From contig CM075346.1 in assembly GCA_037693485.1 (NCBI GenBank), positions 60,383,001 through 60,447,000 on the forward strand: 64,000 bases of DNA, read 5' to 3'. Of the stretch, positions 35,401 to 46,500 are shown one piece after another. This DNA comes from Kitagawia praeruptora. Its lineage: Eukaryota > Streptophyta > Magnoliopsida > Apiales > Apiaceae. Each line of letters opens with the position of its first letter. The first letter of the stretch is position 1. Below the pieces are notes generated by a model. The model did no database searches. It saw only the letters and a list, made by a program, of their open reading frames with translations, and was not told the origin of the DNA. Made by a program: the position numbers and the translations under genes.

Positions 35401-36541
35401 GGGAGATTCAATTTCAAGCATGCAATATAGAAAATAACAACAGTTGCGTATCATTGATTTAATGAATATTTGTGTGTCAACAATTCTGAAGTGGGTCTCT
35501 ATCTATAGGATACTGATGAAGATGATGCCAATGAAGAGTGGTTGAGGATCTTGTCGGCTTCACTTCTTGATGGGAGGAAATCGTTTCTGGAGACAATATC
35601 TATGTGTTTGGGTTCTGGACAGTTGGATTTGGTGAGGACATGTTTGACCACAGTAGCATGGTTAAGCTCCTCAATTGCTTCATTGCCCGACTTAAGGCGA
35701 TCTGCCTTCTTGCCTCTCATATCTCCTCTTAAAGGGTTTTTGGAAAACAGTGAGAGGGTTGAACACAAAGTACTTGCTTCAATGTCTCTGCTAAATTTTA
35801 GCAGAATACCAGGTTGGCAAGTTTTTATCTACATAACTTCTTACTTGAAAATAGAATTGAGTATCTGTTTTTATGTTGGAATGTAAGCAATTGAACAATG
35901 CATAAGCATTAACTCGGACCAAGTTCTGTGGCTTGATCTATAGAACATTGCATGCCAGGTATCTCCTGCATCTGTAGCTTTAGTGGTGTCCCTTACTAAG
36001 GGTGTAGATGGAGGTCATAGTCTCATCACTTATATATATCACTGACAGGATATTTCTATATGGTGATTGGATATTTAGTCTAGATAGAGTTGAGTTCACA
36101 AGTTGGAACTTTTAGCTGTTTCTTATTTAAATGTTTAGCCCCTGTTTTGCTGAGCTTGTTCTCCTCTTATAAAAAGCTTCCGCAAGCACCCCCATAGTAT
36201 CTGCCTATCTGGTTCTGTTTTTATATTAATTATTATTTATGTTCAGAATGCTGTGGGAAATATAGACACTCGTACATACATTTATTTACAACCTAGAACA
36301 GCATTCTTAGTGTGATGCCAGTACTTCACTCCTACACGAGCACGTCAAACCACATGCAAAGTACAAAATTACTTTGACATAAATTAACTTGCTAAACCGT
36401 TTCATGGGCTATACAGAATGCAGGATCCAGTTACTAGCGAGTGCAAAGGAGTTGGAAAATCCCCTTCGGAGCCTTGCAGAAGTCACATGGACAGCGGAGA
36501 AGCTTTACACCACACTTTTCAGCGAAAGGTCTTTAGTTTGA
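23410..36541 (+). CDS. LIN: U-box/ARM E3 ubiquitin ligase, LIN/CERBERUS-like, 1159 aa, 8 coding exons
   Basis: Coding exons: 23410-25140, 26381-26635, 26731-26758, 26850-27489, 28799-28943, 34068-34319, 35509-35812, 36417-36541 (stop TGA). All seven introns are GT-AG, phases agree across every junction, and the sum is exactly 1160 codons. The protein has a Ser/Arg-rich basic N-terminus, a conserved helical LIN-type domain (about 250-640), a U-box (about 690-760: Pro-Glu-Asp-Phe-Ile-Cys-Pro start, Cys-Pro-Ile-Ser-Gly later) and an ARM-like helical C-terminus. U-box proteins move ubiquitin from an E2 to a target. Legume CERBERUS/LIN acts in rhizobial infection, but it ends in WD40 repeats that are absent here, so this is the WD40-less relative with an unknown target. 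Intron 5 is 5.1 kb and full of transposons. Confidence 0.88.
25141..26380 (+). other. LIN-like intron 1
   Basis: An intron of 1240 bp with donor GTAAGT and acceptor TTTAG. Its short open frames (25843-26082, 26000-26227) lack recognisable features and are not genes. No clear transposon end is seen. Confidence 0.75.
26731..26758 (+). other. 28-nt microexon of the LIN-like gene
   Basis: Acceptor GTGCAG precedes it and donor GTGGGT follows. It supplies nine codons plus one base, which is exactly what brings exon 2 (phase 0) into phase with exon 4, whose first two bases complete a Cys codon. Reading through either intron instead meets stops. An acceptor six bases upstream (26725) would also stay in frame. 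Confidence 0.75.
27722..28308. mobile_element. hAT-like non-autonomous element in LIN-like intron 4
   Basis: Termini AGGGGTGG at the left and CCACCCCT at the right are inverted, and both ends are rich in GGGTCGGGTT-type words. There is no transposase. The 8-bp target duplication is not clear, so the family call rests on the ends. Confidence 0.55.
29130..29990 (+). mobile_element. Non-autonomous Helitron, 861 bp, in LIN-like intron 5
   Basis: The 5' end is TCTATACT preceded by A (29129). The 3' end has the hairpin CCGTGCTTCGCACGG followed by TTATCGGCTAG and then T (29991), the standard Helitron end and A/T insertion site. A second, slightly decayed 3' end with the same hairpin lies at about 29730-29770, and the ~210 bp before each are direct repeats. 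There is no Rep/helicase gene. Confidence 0.85.
30242..30723 (-). mobile_element. Inverted Helitron 3' end and body
   Basis: Read on the minus strand, the CTAG at 30242-30245 is preceded by a hairpin of the CCATGCGAAGTATGG type, the Helitron 3' signature. The body (about 30262-30665) is repeated at 31525-31920 on the far side of a hAT element. A matching 5' end was not found. Confidence 0.5.
30724..31431. mobile_element. hAT-like non-autonomous element, 708 bp
   Basis: The terminal inverted repeats are TAGGGGTGTACATGGGTCGG and its near-complement. Poly GACCCAAACC words lie under both ends. It separates two direct repeats. Internally, 31113-31208 follows an acceptor-like TTTTTACAG and stays open for 31 codons, which may be a captured exon fragment. 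Confidence 0.65.
31525..32040 (-). repeat. Second copy of the inverted Helitron body
   Basis: A direct repeat of about 30262-30665 (phrases TGGATTTAGGGATGAAA and GGTTATAAAATACCATC), followed by a shorter third copy at about 31955-32040. AT-rich and non-coding. Confidence 0.6.
32090..33333. mobile_element. Foldback element with repeated TAGCGTTT words
   Basis: The ends are inverted over about 45 bases (ATCACAATTTTAAATTAAAT at the left, its near-complement at the right). The first ~400 bases hold about ten variants of TAGCGTTT/TAGCATTT. No transposase is seen. It lies in LIN-like intron 5. Confidence 0.6.
33334..34067 (+). other. End of LIN-like intron 5
   Basis: AT-rich intron sequence ending in the acceptor ACATGCAG. 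The 91-codon open frame at 33554-33829 is hydrophobic but has no family features and is not called. Confidence 0.6.
34320..35508 (+). other. LIN-like intron 6
   Basis: An intron of 1189 bp (donor GTATGT, acceptor TCTATAG). I see no transposon ends and no gene in it. Confidence 0.7.
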
Positions 36542-37013
36542 CTTGAAAGAATAGACTGCTTTACATACTTGCAGCTTATACATAATAGAAAACATTTTCT
36601 CTGTGCCTTGTACTCCGCATGTACCTGATCATTGTGATACTCAAACAATCTTAAATTCACCTTGCTATAGTTCCCAGTTTATTTAGATGAATTTAAGGAA
36701 TTGTAGTCTTGGATTGTAATCTGACTGAAAGAGAATATGAAATTGTGCATACATGTTACTTTCTTAAATGTTTCAATTCACTCTTGGTTAAATGCATATA
36801 TTTCCATTATAAGTGCCCATGTATGAGTTCATATACAGGAAGCAGCAAAATGTCTTATTTACACACTTTACTAAAGACAAGAGTTTCTTGAAAGTGAACA
36901 AACGCTAATCCAAGGGCACCTTTTTTGTTCAAAGAAAGATTTATTTTTTCTCCATAAGATTAAGTAACACTTGTACCTAATGATACAAATTTCTGCATGT
37001 TAACTAGCCAACA
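36542..37013. other. Convergent 3' region between LIN-like gene and FAD2
   Basis: It holds the 3' ends of two genes that point at each other, 472 bp apart. It is likely to contain both 3' UTRs and polyadenylation sites. Nothing else is seen. Confidence 0.55.
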
Positions 37014-38162
37014 CTAATACTTGTTCTTGTACCAATACACCCCTTTATCTGGACTATCCTCATCTTCCTGGACATAGAGACACTCTTTTCCTTCCCTCCA
37101 CAAAGCTTTATAAAAAGGAAGACTGTCGGATTGGTAATATTCCCCAAGCATTGGCTTGATAGCTTCTGTTGCCTCCGTCGCATGATAATGTGGCATATTT
37201 GAGAAGAGATGATGTGCTACATGTGTGTCGGTAATGTGATGGAACACCTTGTTCAAAATTCCGTAATCTCTATCAACAGTTGCCAGAGCTCCTTTAAGCC
37301 ACTCCCATTCAGACGAATCATAATGTGGGAGTGAAGGATGAGTATGCTGCAGGTATGTAATTGAAACAAGGAATGCGTTTGTAACAAGTAAAGGCATTGT
37401 AAAATAGCATATGATCCAAGAGAACCCCTCAACTAAAGCAATGCGATAGAGCACATATGACATTGCGAGAACTCCTGCATCAGACATGAAAATCTGAAGT
37501 CTTTCACGGTTACTGTATATGGGGCTGTAAGGATCAAAGTGGGATGCATAGCGATCATATGGTCTGCCTGCGACATTGCAAGCTAAGTACAAGGGCCATC
37601 CGAGAAGCAGTGTGACAGCAAGTATCATGACTCTACCTGGTGGATTGTCGATGTAAGTATAATACCATGGAATGGTAGTTTTAGGCTTTGGAACAAACAC
37701 TTCATCCCTCTCAATGGAGTTAGTGTTAGAGTGATGGCGCCTATGACTATATTTCCACGAAAAGTAAGGAACTACAATTGCAGAGTGGAGAATGAAACCA
37801 ACTGTATCGTCAAGCCATGTGTAGTCACTAAATGCATGGTGACCACACTCATGAGCAAGAACCCATATCCCGGTGATGACACATCCTTGAAAATACCAAT
37901 AGACAGGCCAAGCAAAGTATGAGAAAGGCTTAGGAATAAGGTGGAAGTAAGAGCTGGCAATGTAGTAGAAGAGAGAGATCAAGAAAATGTCAGTAACAAC
38001 ATAAGAGAATGATCGAAAGAGGGATCTTTTAAAGCAATGTGGAGGGACTACTTTTTTGATCTCACTAAGGGTAAAAGGAGGTTTTGAATGAGGGGCTCTA
38101 TTATGTTTTCTTTGTGTATCACCATTAGTGGCTGGGACTGGCATTTTTCCTCCCGCACCCAT
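37014..38162 (-). CDS. FAD2: Microsomal delta-12 oleate desaturase FAD2, 382 aa, intact
   Basis: It converts oleate to linoleate on phosphatidylcholine in the endoplasmic reticulum, using electrons from cytochrome b5. The single coding exon has the normal family length. All three di-iron histidine boxes are present: His-Glu-Cys-Gly-His-His at 104-109, His-Arg-Arg-His-His at 140-144 and His-Val-Ala-His-His at 314-318. Hydrophobic pairs near 55-100, 180-195 and 225-270 fit the four-helix membrane layout. The C-terminus Tyr-Lys-Asn-Lys-Tyr is a variant of the usual aromatic ER-retrieval tail. The boxes are those of a standard desaturase, with none of the changes typical of acetylenase or hydroxylase branches, but product specificity is not proven. 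An acceptor lies ten bases before the ATG, so the leader is spliced. Confidence 0.95.
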   Translation of the reverse strand: MGAGGKMPVPATNGDTQRKHNRAPHSKPPFTLSEIKKVVPPHCFKRSLFRSFSYVVTDIFLISLFYYIASSYFHLIPKPFSYFAWPVYWYFQGCVITGIWVLAHECGHHAFSDYTWLDDTVGFILHSAIVVPYFSWKYSHRRHHSNTNSIERDEVFVPKPKTTIPWYYTYIDNPPGRVMILAVTLLLGWPLYLACNVAGRPYDRYASHFDPYSPIYSNRERLQIFMSDAGVLAMSYVLYRIALVEGFSWIICYFTMPLLVTNAFLVSITYLQHTHPSLPHYDSSEWEWLKGALATVDRDYGILNKVFHHITDTHVAHHLFSNMPHYHATEATEAIKPMLGEYYQSDSLPFYKALWREGKECLYVQEDEDSPDKGVYWYKNKY

Positions 38163-38172
38163 GACTTCTGAC

Positions 38173-39206
38173 CTGAAAAGTGTGAATAATTTTATTTAAG
38201 AACCTTGGATCTGCAACCCCAAATGAAGCATTGAAGACCCGGAAAGAGGGTTTCAGTATGACAATTTACAAGGTACCTAGAGCACAGTAAAAAAGAAATG
38301 AGAAACATAGATTGCAAACCTACAGTTGACGAATGATGTCTACTGAAATTATTTAATGCAATTTGCAGAATTATACATACAATCTGGTTGTTTTCATTTT
38401 CACTTGATAGAAAAGTTGTATGGGCGAAGGAAGGTTTAATAAACTCACTAAATACAGCTTTATATGTCATGGAAAGCAAAATCTGTGTCCCAATGAATAA
38501 AACTTTTGGTGTGCAAGAAAAAACTGTGAAGAACAACTTATCGATCAAGTACATGCATGGAATAGCACAGAGAATGCAAAACCTTATAAAGAAGTCAGGC
38601 CTAGTCAATCTGGTTTACTAACGTGGCCGAATGTTTACTAAAATATTAATCTGAAAAAGAGCCTGAACTTGTACAATAACAAGGAACAAAAAATTAAGAT
38701 ATTTTCACGGAACGTGATTTGTTTCTGCTTTCCAAGATTGAGAAATATGGTTCTCGTGGTTGTGCTATGACACTCTACGCAATTGCACAGAAGATAATAT
38801 ACAACCAAAACAACACTTGAGCTCAAACAGAAACATCTACAAATATTAGTGCAGTTGACAAAGCCAAAAATTTTATATGTTAAATAAAAGCATAACATCC
38901 ATTTAGTAGTAAGTAGTTGATGCTAAGGGTTTACGGAGATGATCGTGTATCGTGTTTGGGAGATGTCTTGAATTTCATCCATCCCATCTCAATATTATCA
39001 AAATGTGGTCACTTCCGACTCTGTCGAATTGCCCTCTAACTTGGTAACATCAATTAGGATTCCGAAAATTACAAAATAAATAAACCACAAGTCCAAACTC
39101 GAAAACACAAAGATTATAAGTGACATACTTATACTATGCAGTATGCACACATATAGAATAAGCCATAAGGTGATTAAACAGAGAAAACTAGAGCAAAGAA
39201 TGAAAC
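38173..39206 (-). promoter_or_regulatory. FAD2 5' UTR intron (~1.03 kb)
   Basis: On the minus strand, CCATCAG followed by donor GTTTCATT (exon edge 39207) and acceptor TTTTCAG (ending at 38173) bracket 1034 bases. Ten exon bases then lead to the ATG. A long 5' UTR intron that raises expression is a known trait of plant FAD2 genes. Confidence 0.75.
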
Positions 39207-40552
39207 CTGATGGAGTTGCTAGGAGGAGATGAGCCTTGGACTTAACAGAGACAGAGCATCAGCCTCTGTATTTATTCAAATAAACAACTAGGAACCAACC
39301 TTTATATTCACATAATTATTAATATGCATACTATATATATTTCCCGCAGTTCAAGCTTGACTCTTCAGCAAAGTTTTTATTTCTTGAACAATGACGAAAT
39401 TCATACTATCATTTGAGACTTGAGTCTTAACTTTATACTCCTGGACGTAAAATGTAAACAGGACCAGATTAAAAAAAAAAATTTATTTTTTATATTTCAG
39501 AATAAAATATGATGAAAGAAGGCCGACTTTTCGGACAAAGAGACATCATTTTTTTTTTAATATGTGCAAACTATATTGGGGGCGTCAATTTTGAATCTCC
39601 TAATCTGTTTGTGCACTAGTACTTTTGTTTGTTCTAAAATTTACATTTCTGGTTACAAGTTTAAGGATTAATTAAAGAGCACTCGTTATTATGTAAGAGT
39701 AATCAAATTATAATATCATTTTGTTTTTAGATTCTCGAATTAAATTTATTTTATTGTTTAAGCAAAACGTTAGTATAATATAACGACTATTTTTTCGGTG
39801 TACTTTGACAATGATAGTTTGGTAAATAAGTAAATACTTGGATTCAGAAAATGTGCAAGCAATTAGGAAAAGGGATAAAATATTGCAAGGATATCGTAGT
39901 GTGATATATTGGTGGTCAAGTCTGGCGTGCTGTGGCGGGCTGATACTGATAGCACACAACAACTGACCCACAACGTTATACTTTAAAGCCTCGTGTGTTC
40001 AGTTTAACTAACAAGTTGAATTATTTTGGTGACGAGGCTGGGAGAAGCTTAAGTGAAAATATCTGCAGTAGTATTTTTATGAAAGCATAAGGGAGGAGCT
40101 TTGCTGCTACCATTTTCAAAGTAAGCAACAACAGGGATGAATGAAGGAATATTCATCTATAGCTGCAACACACTTCCCTACCCTCGAGGCCAAAGGTCGA
40201 TAATTTGAATCATCACGCTCCCATTCCCACGTATTTTAAAATTAAATGCAACGAATAATAAACACACAAAAAAACTTCTCACAAATTATTCAAAGGTCAC
40301 AAATATGGATCATCACTAAGCAACTCAAAATATATCAATATCTAAACCAGGTCTAGTCTAAAGAGTAACAAAATTCAATGCTAAATCATGACCGACAAGT
40401 AAAGTTCTACTTAAGAGGAGCAGCATCTAAATTATCAAAAACTACAATAACTCCATACTTCATTTCATCCCCATAGGCAAAAACAGAAACTAAAACAACA
40501 AACCAACTACGGTCACAGCAGGATCACCTGGAGTGATTTTCAGCACAATTGC
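39207..40552 (-). promoter_or_regulatory. FAD2 leader exon and promoter; 3' region of the KHZ gene
   Basis: The likely FAD2 leader exon starts near 39260-39290. Minus-strand TATA-like words (ATATAAAGG near 39300, TATATATAG near 39335) lie just upstream. Beyond about 40000 the sequence is probably the 3' UTR of the upstream CCCH/KH gene, which points the same way. No other gene is seen. Confidence 0.45.
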
Positions 40553-43500
40553 TCAAATTCCCGACTTGCGCAGCTCTTCTGCGCCATGTGCAAAGTGACA
40601 CCTGTCCCCAAAAGTGCACGAACCTTTGGCAAAATTCTCACAGAGCTTTGTCTTAAAATTGTTTGCAGGACCAGTGCCAGACATTGAGAAGCTTTTTGGT
40701 GGTGGTCCAGTGACTGACCCAATGCTCACAATAAGCTCCTGAACCATCTGACTGGCTTGTTTGATCTGATCAAAACTACCCTCAAGCTCAATGTTCCTTG
40801 AATTCGGATCAGACTCATGTTCTCTAATGAAAAGCTTTGCCCCTGTTTGGCGACAAATTTGCTTAGAGTTAACACCATTTTTACCAATTATCGCTCCAGC
40901 AAGGGATGCAGCAACACTAATTTTCGCTGTGGCATTAGCCCCAAAGCTTGTTGCAGTTCCATGGCTTGGAGGGGTTGGCTCCATGCGGCTACCAAACCGG
41001 CTACCAAGCATCGGTCCCATGCCACGAGGGTCTTCATGATATGGAACTGTTGGTCTTCCCAACTCCCATTCACCATGTGCAAAGTGACACTTGTCACCAA
41101 ATTTGCACCCTTCAGCAGAGTTGTATTTGTTGCACAAACGGGATTTGACAGCTGGAGGGGACGAACCATCTGGAAATGAAGGTTGTCCAAATGATGGCTG
41201 TCCATGATTTCTGGCAGGAGCTGCATGAACTGGGTTGTTGCCAGTCATCTGGGCCACGGCTTTGATTCCTCCGGGTACGTAATGTAAGAAATGACATCCC
41301 TCACCAAATGGACATCCTGAAGTGCTGCACACCAATTAAAAACAGATGACTTAGTAACTTGTGATAAATAAGAAAGCCAGCTAACAAGAATAACTGCTAA
41401 GACATAATGACATCAAGTCCAGGCACAAACACATGGCAATAAGCATTCCAGTCCATAGACATCAAGGACACAGCAAAATTTATATAACTATAGAAACAAA
41501 CATGATGTCTTATTATAAACACAGATTAAACAGAACTTGAGAATTTATTTTCATCTCCTGTCAGATGACAGATTTGAAAATCTTAAGAGCCATTAAGGGA
41601 GTACAAGTTTATATATATTCACATTGTACAGGAGTCTTTTAAACATTGGTAGGTTTCAGCTCTCTTAACAAACAGGTCACCATACTTTCTAAAGTCTTCG
41701 AGTAAATAATCATTAACTTTCTACGTAGGTTTGGGTCTTCGGAATACTATTTGAAGAACACTCTCAAATCCGACATATGTGGATTGCAGCCTTAAAAATT
41801 AGAGGAACAAGGTTTCTGTTAGAATCTGAGAAAGAGAGAAGGAAGCAAGCTTATAGCTTGTGTATTGATGTGTAAAATACAAGAGGAATGCTAGGCTATA
41901 TATAGAGATATTGAAGCCTTAATTTTCAATACTAACTCTTGCCTAACCATGACTTTGTTCATGCCTAACTAAACCAACCCCTGACTTATGTGCTAGTCTT
42001 GACTTCTAGTATTTGACACGCCCCCTCACTCGAAATCCCATCTTGGGATGACCTATCATGGGATTGAAGAGTGGAACACTTAGTAGCATATCTGCATAAC
42101 TCAAGCTTCCAACAAATCCCATCTGTAGGAATGGAGCCTTTTGGGAATACCGGGAATCGATTTCGCGACCACGCAGTATTTTTCAAGCTATATCAAAAAC
42201 TCAGTCAGGACTGGCGTAAGACTGGAGGTCGTCAGTCCTGCAATCACTTTAAGGAAAATAAACAAATTAGTACTTGGTGGATGTCCACCTTATTTTGATG
42301 GATGGATGGCCACCCAATCACTTTACCACTGCCAGGCATTTTGTTGGACGCCTGATTCTTTATGAGCAGAATTGGCGGAAGAAGGTCCTGGTGGTTTAGT
42401 CTCCATTTGAGATAATAACTGCCGGAGAGCAGTGAGTTCAGTTGAACTTATTGCTTCCGTTGCTGAAGTAGTAGAGTCACCATGGTCTCCAGACGTAGTG
42501 TGATGAGCATTATATTGGGTGCCTCTTCCTGAGCTTCTACCGGATGAGCTACCTCGGCCTCGTCCTCCTCGTCCTTGAGTTCTGAGATGAGGATGCAAAG
42601 TGAAACATGTATCACGAGTGTGGCCTAACTTATAACAGTAGTCACACCGAATAACATCTTTTTCACTCGCAATTATCTGTTCTGGGTTGCCTTGATGATG
42701 AGCACTTCTCGTAAAAAGTGCTGATCGATCGGGCACAATATCAACCGGAGTCATGCTTTCTTTACGACTCTCTTCTAGCTGTACTCGTCCATGTGCTTCC
42801 TCAACTGTAGGAAAGGGAATCTGACCAATGAGTTGATTTTTGATTGAATCATACTCTATTGTCAGTCCAGCAAGAAATTTCATCACTCTTTCTTCTTGTA
42901 CCAATCTTTGGTACTTCTCTTGGTCTTCAGCCTGTTTACACTCGAACACAGTGTAGTGGTCTGACTCCTGCCATAGTGATGTAAGTTCCGAATAATATTC
43001 GGTCAATGCTTTCCCCCCTTGAGTTAGAGCCCATATTTTCTGCTTTACTTCGAAATGCTTAGCCATATTGCCCGAATATGAGTAAGTTCTGGAGATAGAA
43101 TTCCAAACGGCTTCCGCAGTATCAAGAAAGAGATAGCTTTTACGAATACGTAAATCCATGGAGTTAAACAACCATGACTTGACCATGGCATTTTCGCTAT
43201 CCCAATCATCAAAGCTCATATCACTTTCCAAGGGCTTTTTAGCCTTCCCGTTGACATATTTCATCAACCGGTGAGATTTAAGTGCTAGTGTGCAAGACTC
43301 GGACCATTCCAAGAAATTCTTCCCATCAAATTTTGGATTCACATACGGGTTACTATGAAATCCGGATTTACTGTTACTTGTAGCAACATCCTTTGGTGCG
43401 TCGGCGTCGGTAGGCATGATGAACTATAACGGCTTTAAACAAATAGCCAACTTAAAATAAACTATAACGGCTTTAAACAAATAGCCAACTTAAAATAAAT

Positions 43501-46500
43501 AGAGGCTGCAAAAACACAGATAGAGCTGCCCCTTGTTTTAATAGCCCTCTATTTTAAACACATATAGCTAAAAACAAACAGACACTCTGACAAACAAACA
43601 CTCTGACAGAAAAATGGACAGAAAAATCAAACTGCTCAGATTAAAGAAATTTTACCACACATAGATTCGGAATTAGGAGGAGATTAAGAGTCCCTGAAAA
43701 AAAAATTTCAAATTCTGGACGGAAAGTGCCCCACGCGCCGGCGCGTGCCGCGCGTGGCGACGGCCTGCCGCGCGTGGGGTGGCGCGTGGAGGCGCGTGCA
43801 AGGTTGTTTCTGAGATCTGAAAATTTCTGGGAGCTCCTCCGTGTGTGTACTATACTGTGGTATGTTTACATTTCTGTTTGGTTGTGTTTTGAAAAATGAT
43901 ATTTTTGACAGATGAGGCAGCAGGCTTCTGGGTTTTTTCTGGGCGTGTTTTTGGGTATCTTCTTTCTGTTTTGTTTCCCTAGGAGCACACATGCTCTGAT
44001 ACCATGTTAGAATCTGAGAAAGAGAGAAGGAAGCAAGCTTATAGCTTGTGTATTGATGTGTAAAATACAAGAGGAATGCTAGGCTATATATAGAGATATT
44101 GAAGCCTTAATTTTCAATACTAACTCTTGCCTAACCATGACTTTGTTCATGCCTAACTAAACCAACCCCTGACTTATGTGCTAGTCTTGACTTCTAGTAT
44201 TTGACAGTTTCATTACAAGACATCTGTATACTTTAGTCATAAAAAAATCAAATCCGGCCATAAAAAGAGATCGCATGCCTTTAGAGTGATCGAACTACAT
44301 GTTACCAGTAAAACTTAAAACGAAAAGTGTAGTTCCTAAAAGGTTTTTATTCTACTATCCAGCAGATATGCTTAAATTAGGCAGATGTATGTCTACTCTC
44401 TACACTTCAATTGTGAGAATTTGCTAACAGAAAACGCACATGGAAAGAGCAAAGAAACACACCAAAATAGCACATAGGTTCGAAGTCACAATCTTGATAT
44501 ATTCAACTAGATTTGCATATAAAGAGTGTTCCATCAGATTATATCAGGTAATGACGACTAAAATCAACAAGATGAAGATGGCGCGACACAAATTTGATTT
44601 CAGCATATTCTTCAAATAGCATTATATTGCTAATTTACTCTGACAATGACAATAATATGTGAATGTTCTGATAATAGTCTTTTGAATGCTGGAAACTTAC
44701 TGTAAATTTAAGAAAACCCCACTTATTTGATTCTGAAAATATATAAGCATTTAGTATAAGTTATTGCTGATCCCAACATTGTGCTAACGAACACCATGGG
44801 CAGCGAACAAACAATACAATCTGTAACTAGCAAAATTTTAGGACATTTTCCACCTATTCATTATAATGCTAAAGAAGAGTTTCCTACACCTGTATCCATA
44901 AACTTCATTTATCTTCACAAATCATTTAACTCATCTATGCTGATCCTAAATTAGGAAGAATTCTACATGAGATAATTAACATTATCCTTTACACATGAAA
45001 AGCCACCATTAGAGTGATGATGACAGGTAATGATATACAGAATTATCATATATGAAAATATATTTTCCATGAAACAATACATGTACATAGATTCCTGCAA
45101 TAAGGATTATTAAGCAATGACCATGTTATTGTTAATATTTTGTACCCATTGCTGAGCCTGTTTAAGAAAAGGAAAAAATGCAGCTCGTGGTATACCAATC
45201 ATTCAATCACCAAACTACAAATAAATAACCTGTGAAACCTTTAGGTGACTATTTACTAGAAATATTCTACAACTGATACTAATGGATATAAGTAACATAT
45301 AAGGCATTGTCCTTATTAAGAGCCTCAAATTTGCAACCAACGGAATTGCTTCGAGTGCTTAATTCAACAGCCTGTTCGCAACTCATGATTTCTGTTCAAA
45401 AGGCCTTGTTATTTGTGATTTAAAGATAAATTACCTGTAACACAACTTTAAATGCCCAATTCATTAGTCCAAATCACATTGCTTTTATTTAAGAATTAAG
45501 ACCACTGTATAAATAAATTACAGCTTTAAAGCAAAAGATAAAATTACGCTTGCATGATTCATTTTCCATAGTTTAGGATTAGAACCTGAAAAACTTTGTG
45601 CATGGCTTCGATTTGCTTCCTATACCAGTTGTAAAGGACTCCAATTCTGTTACAGAACATTGATTTTTTACCTCGGTTAAATTTCAGTGAGTTACTAATC
45701 TTCAGACTTTAAATAAGCTTTCATACTAATTCACCAAAACCATAGCCATTAGATTAAAGAAAATGATTGATAATAAGATATACATACCATATAGATGAAA
45801 CATTCATTAAAGTGGTTTTAGAAAGCAACTTACAACAGTTTTATGGTTCCAGGAAAACTCTCAGGGAGCATATTTAAAGGGTATCTATTGAATCTGATTC
45901 TTTTGACTCTTTCCCATAAAAATATAAAATTTCATTTATAAACAAATTTATCAATAAAACTGATCAAATAAGCAACGCCCCTGCTGCAGAATGTTTTCCT
46001 AGATATAGACTGGAACATTAATAACTTGGAAAACAACAATGCTATTTAGATAACTTATAAATCAGTGATGCCTTCAAATTCGATTGGCTTCCATTGTACA
46101 TAGTAAAGTAGTAACTATGAGTTTCGCCTATAAAATATAAAGGAAACAAATACAATGTATTAACTAAGCTTGCACAATTCCAACCATGGTATGAATGGCA
46201 GAATAGTTAATATAGCATTTAGTAAAATAGAATCTAATTAAGGAATTAGATTCTTTTGATTGAACTATATAAGAATTCCTCCCCGCCGCCACTCACAGAA
46301 TTAACATGTAAGAGGCAGGAAGGTGGTTTTCATAAAATATTTACAGTGGTAAGAATAAATAGACCCTCCTCAGTTTCGCGCATCGAAAGCGGTGAAGACA
46401 AAAAAACGTTCCAAGGGAAAACCCAGCAAGTAAAAACAGAAACTTTTACATAAGATTTGGTTTCTTGAAGACCTAAAGAGAATCTATTGTTTGATATAAA

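Larger units (their letters stand above)
41817..44206 (-). mobile_element. Gag-only LTR retrotransposon (TR-GAG), 2390 bp, TSD GTTTC
   Basis: Two 202-bp LTRs (44005-44206 as 5', 41817-42018 as 3') are identical by eye. GTTTC flanks it at 41812-41816 and 44207-44211. On the minus strand the primer site TGGTATCAGAGC directly follows the 5' LTR, and a polypurine tract (GAGTGAGGGGGCG) precedes the 3' LTR. The only gene is gag; there is no protease, integrase or RT, so it must move with proteins from elsewhere. Identical LTRs mean a very recent insertion. Confidence 0.95.

Noticed and set aside
38192..38608. 138-codon frame upstream of FAD2
   Set aside because: It falls wholly within the FAD2 5' UTR intron.
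43708..44070. 120-codon frame across the 5' LTR and leader of the gag-only element
   Set aside because: It crosses the LTR border, primer site and GC-rich leader. The real gene is gag at 42323-43417.
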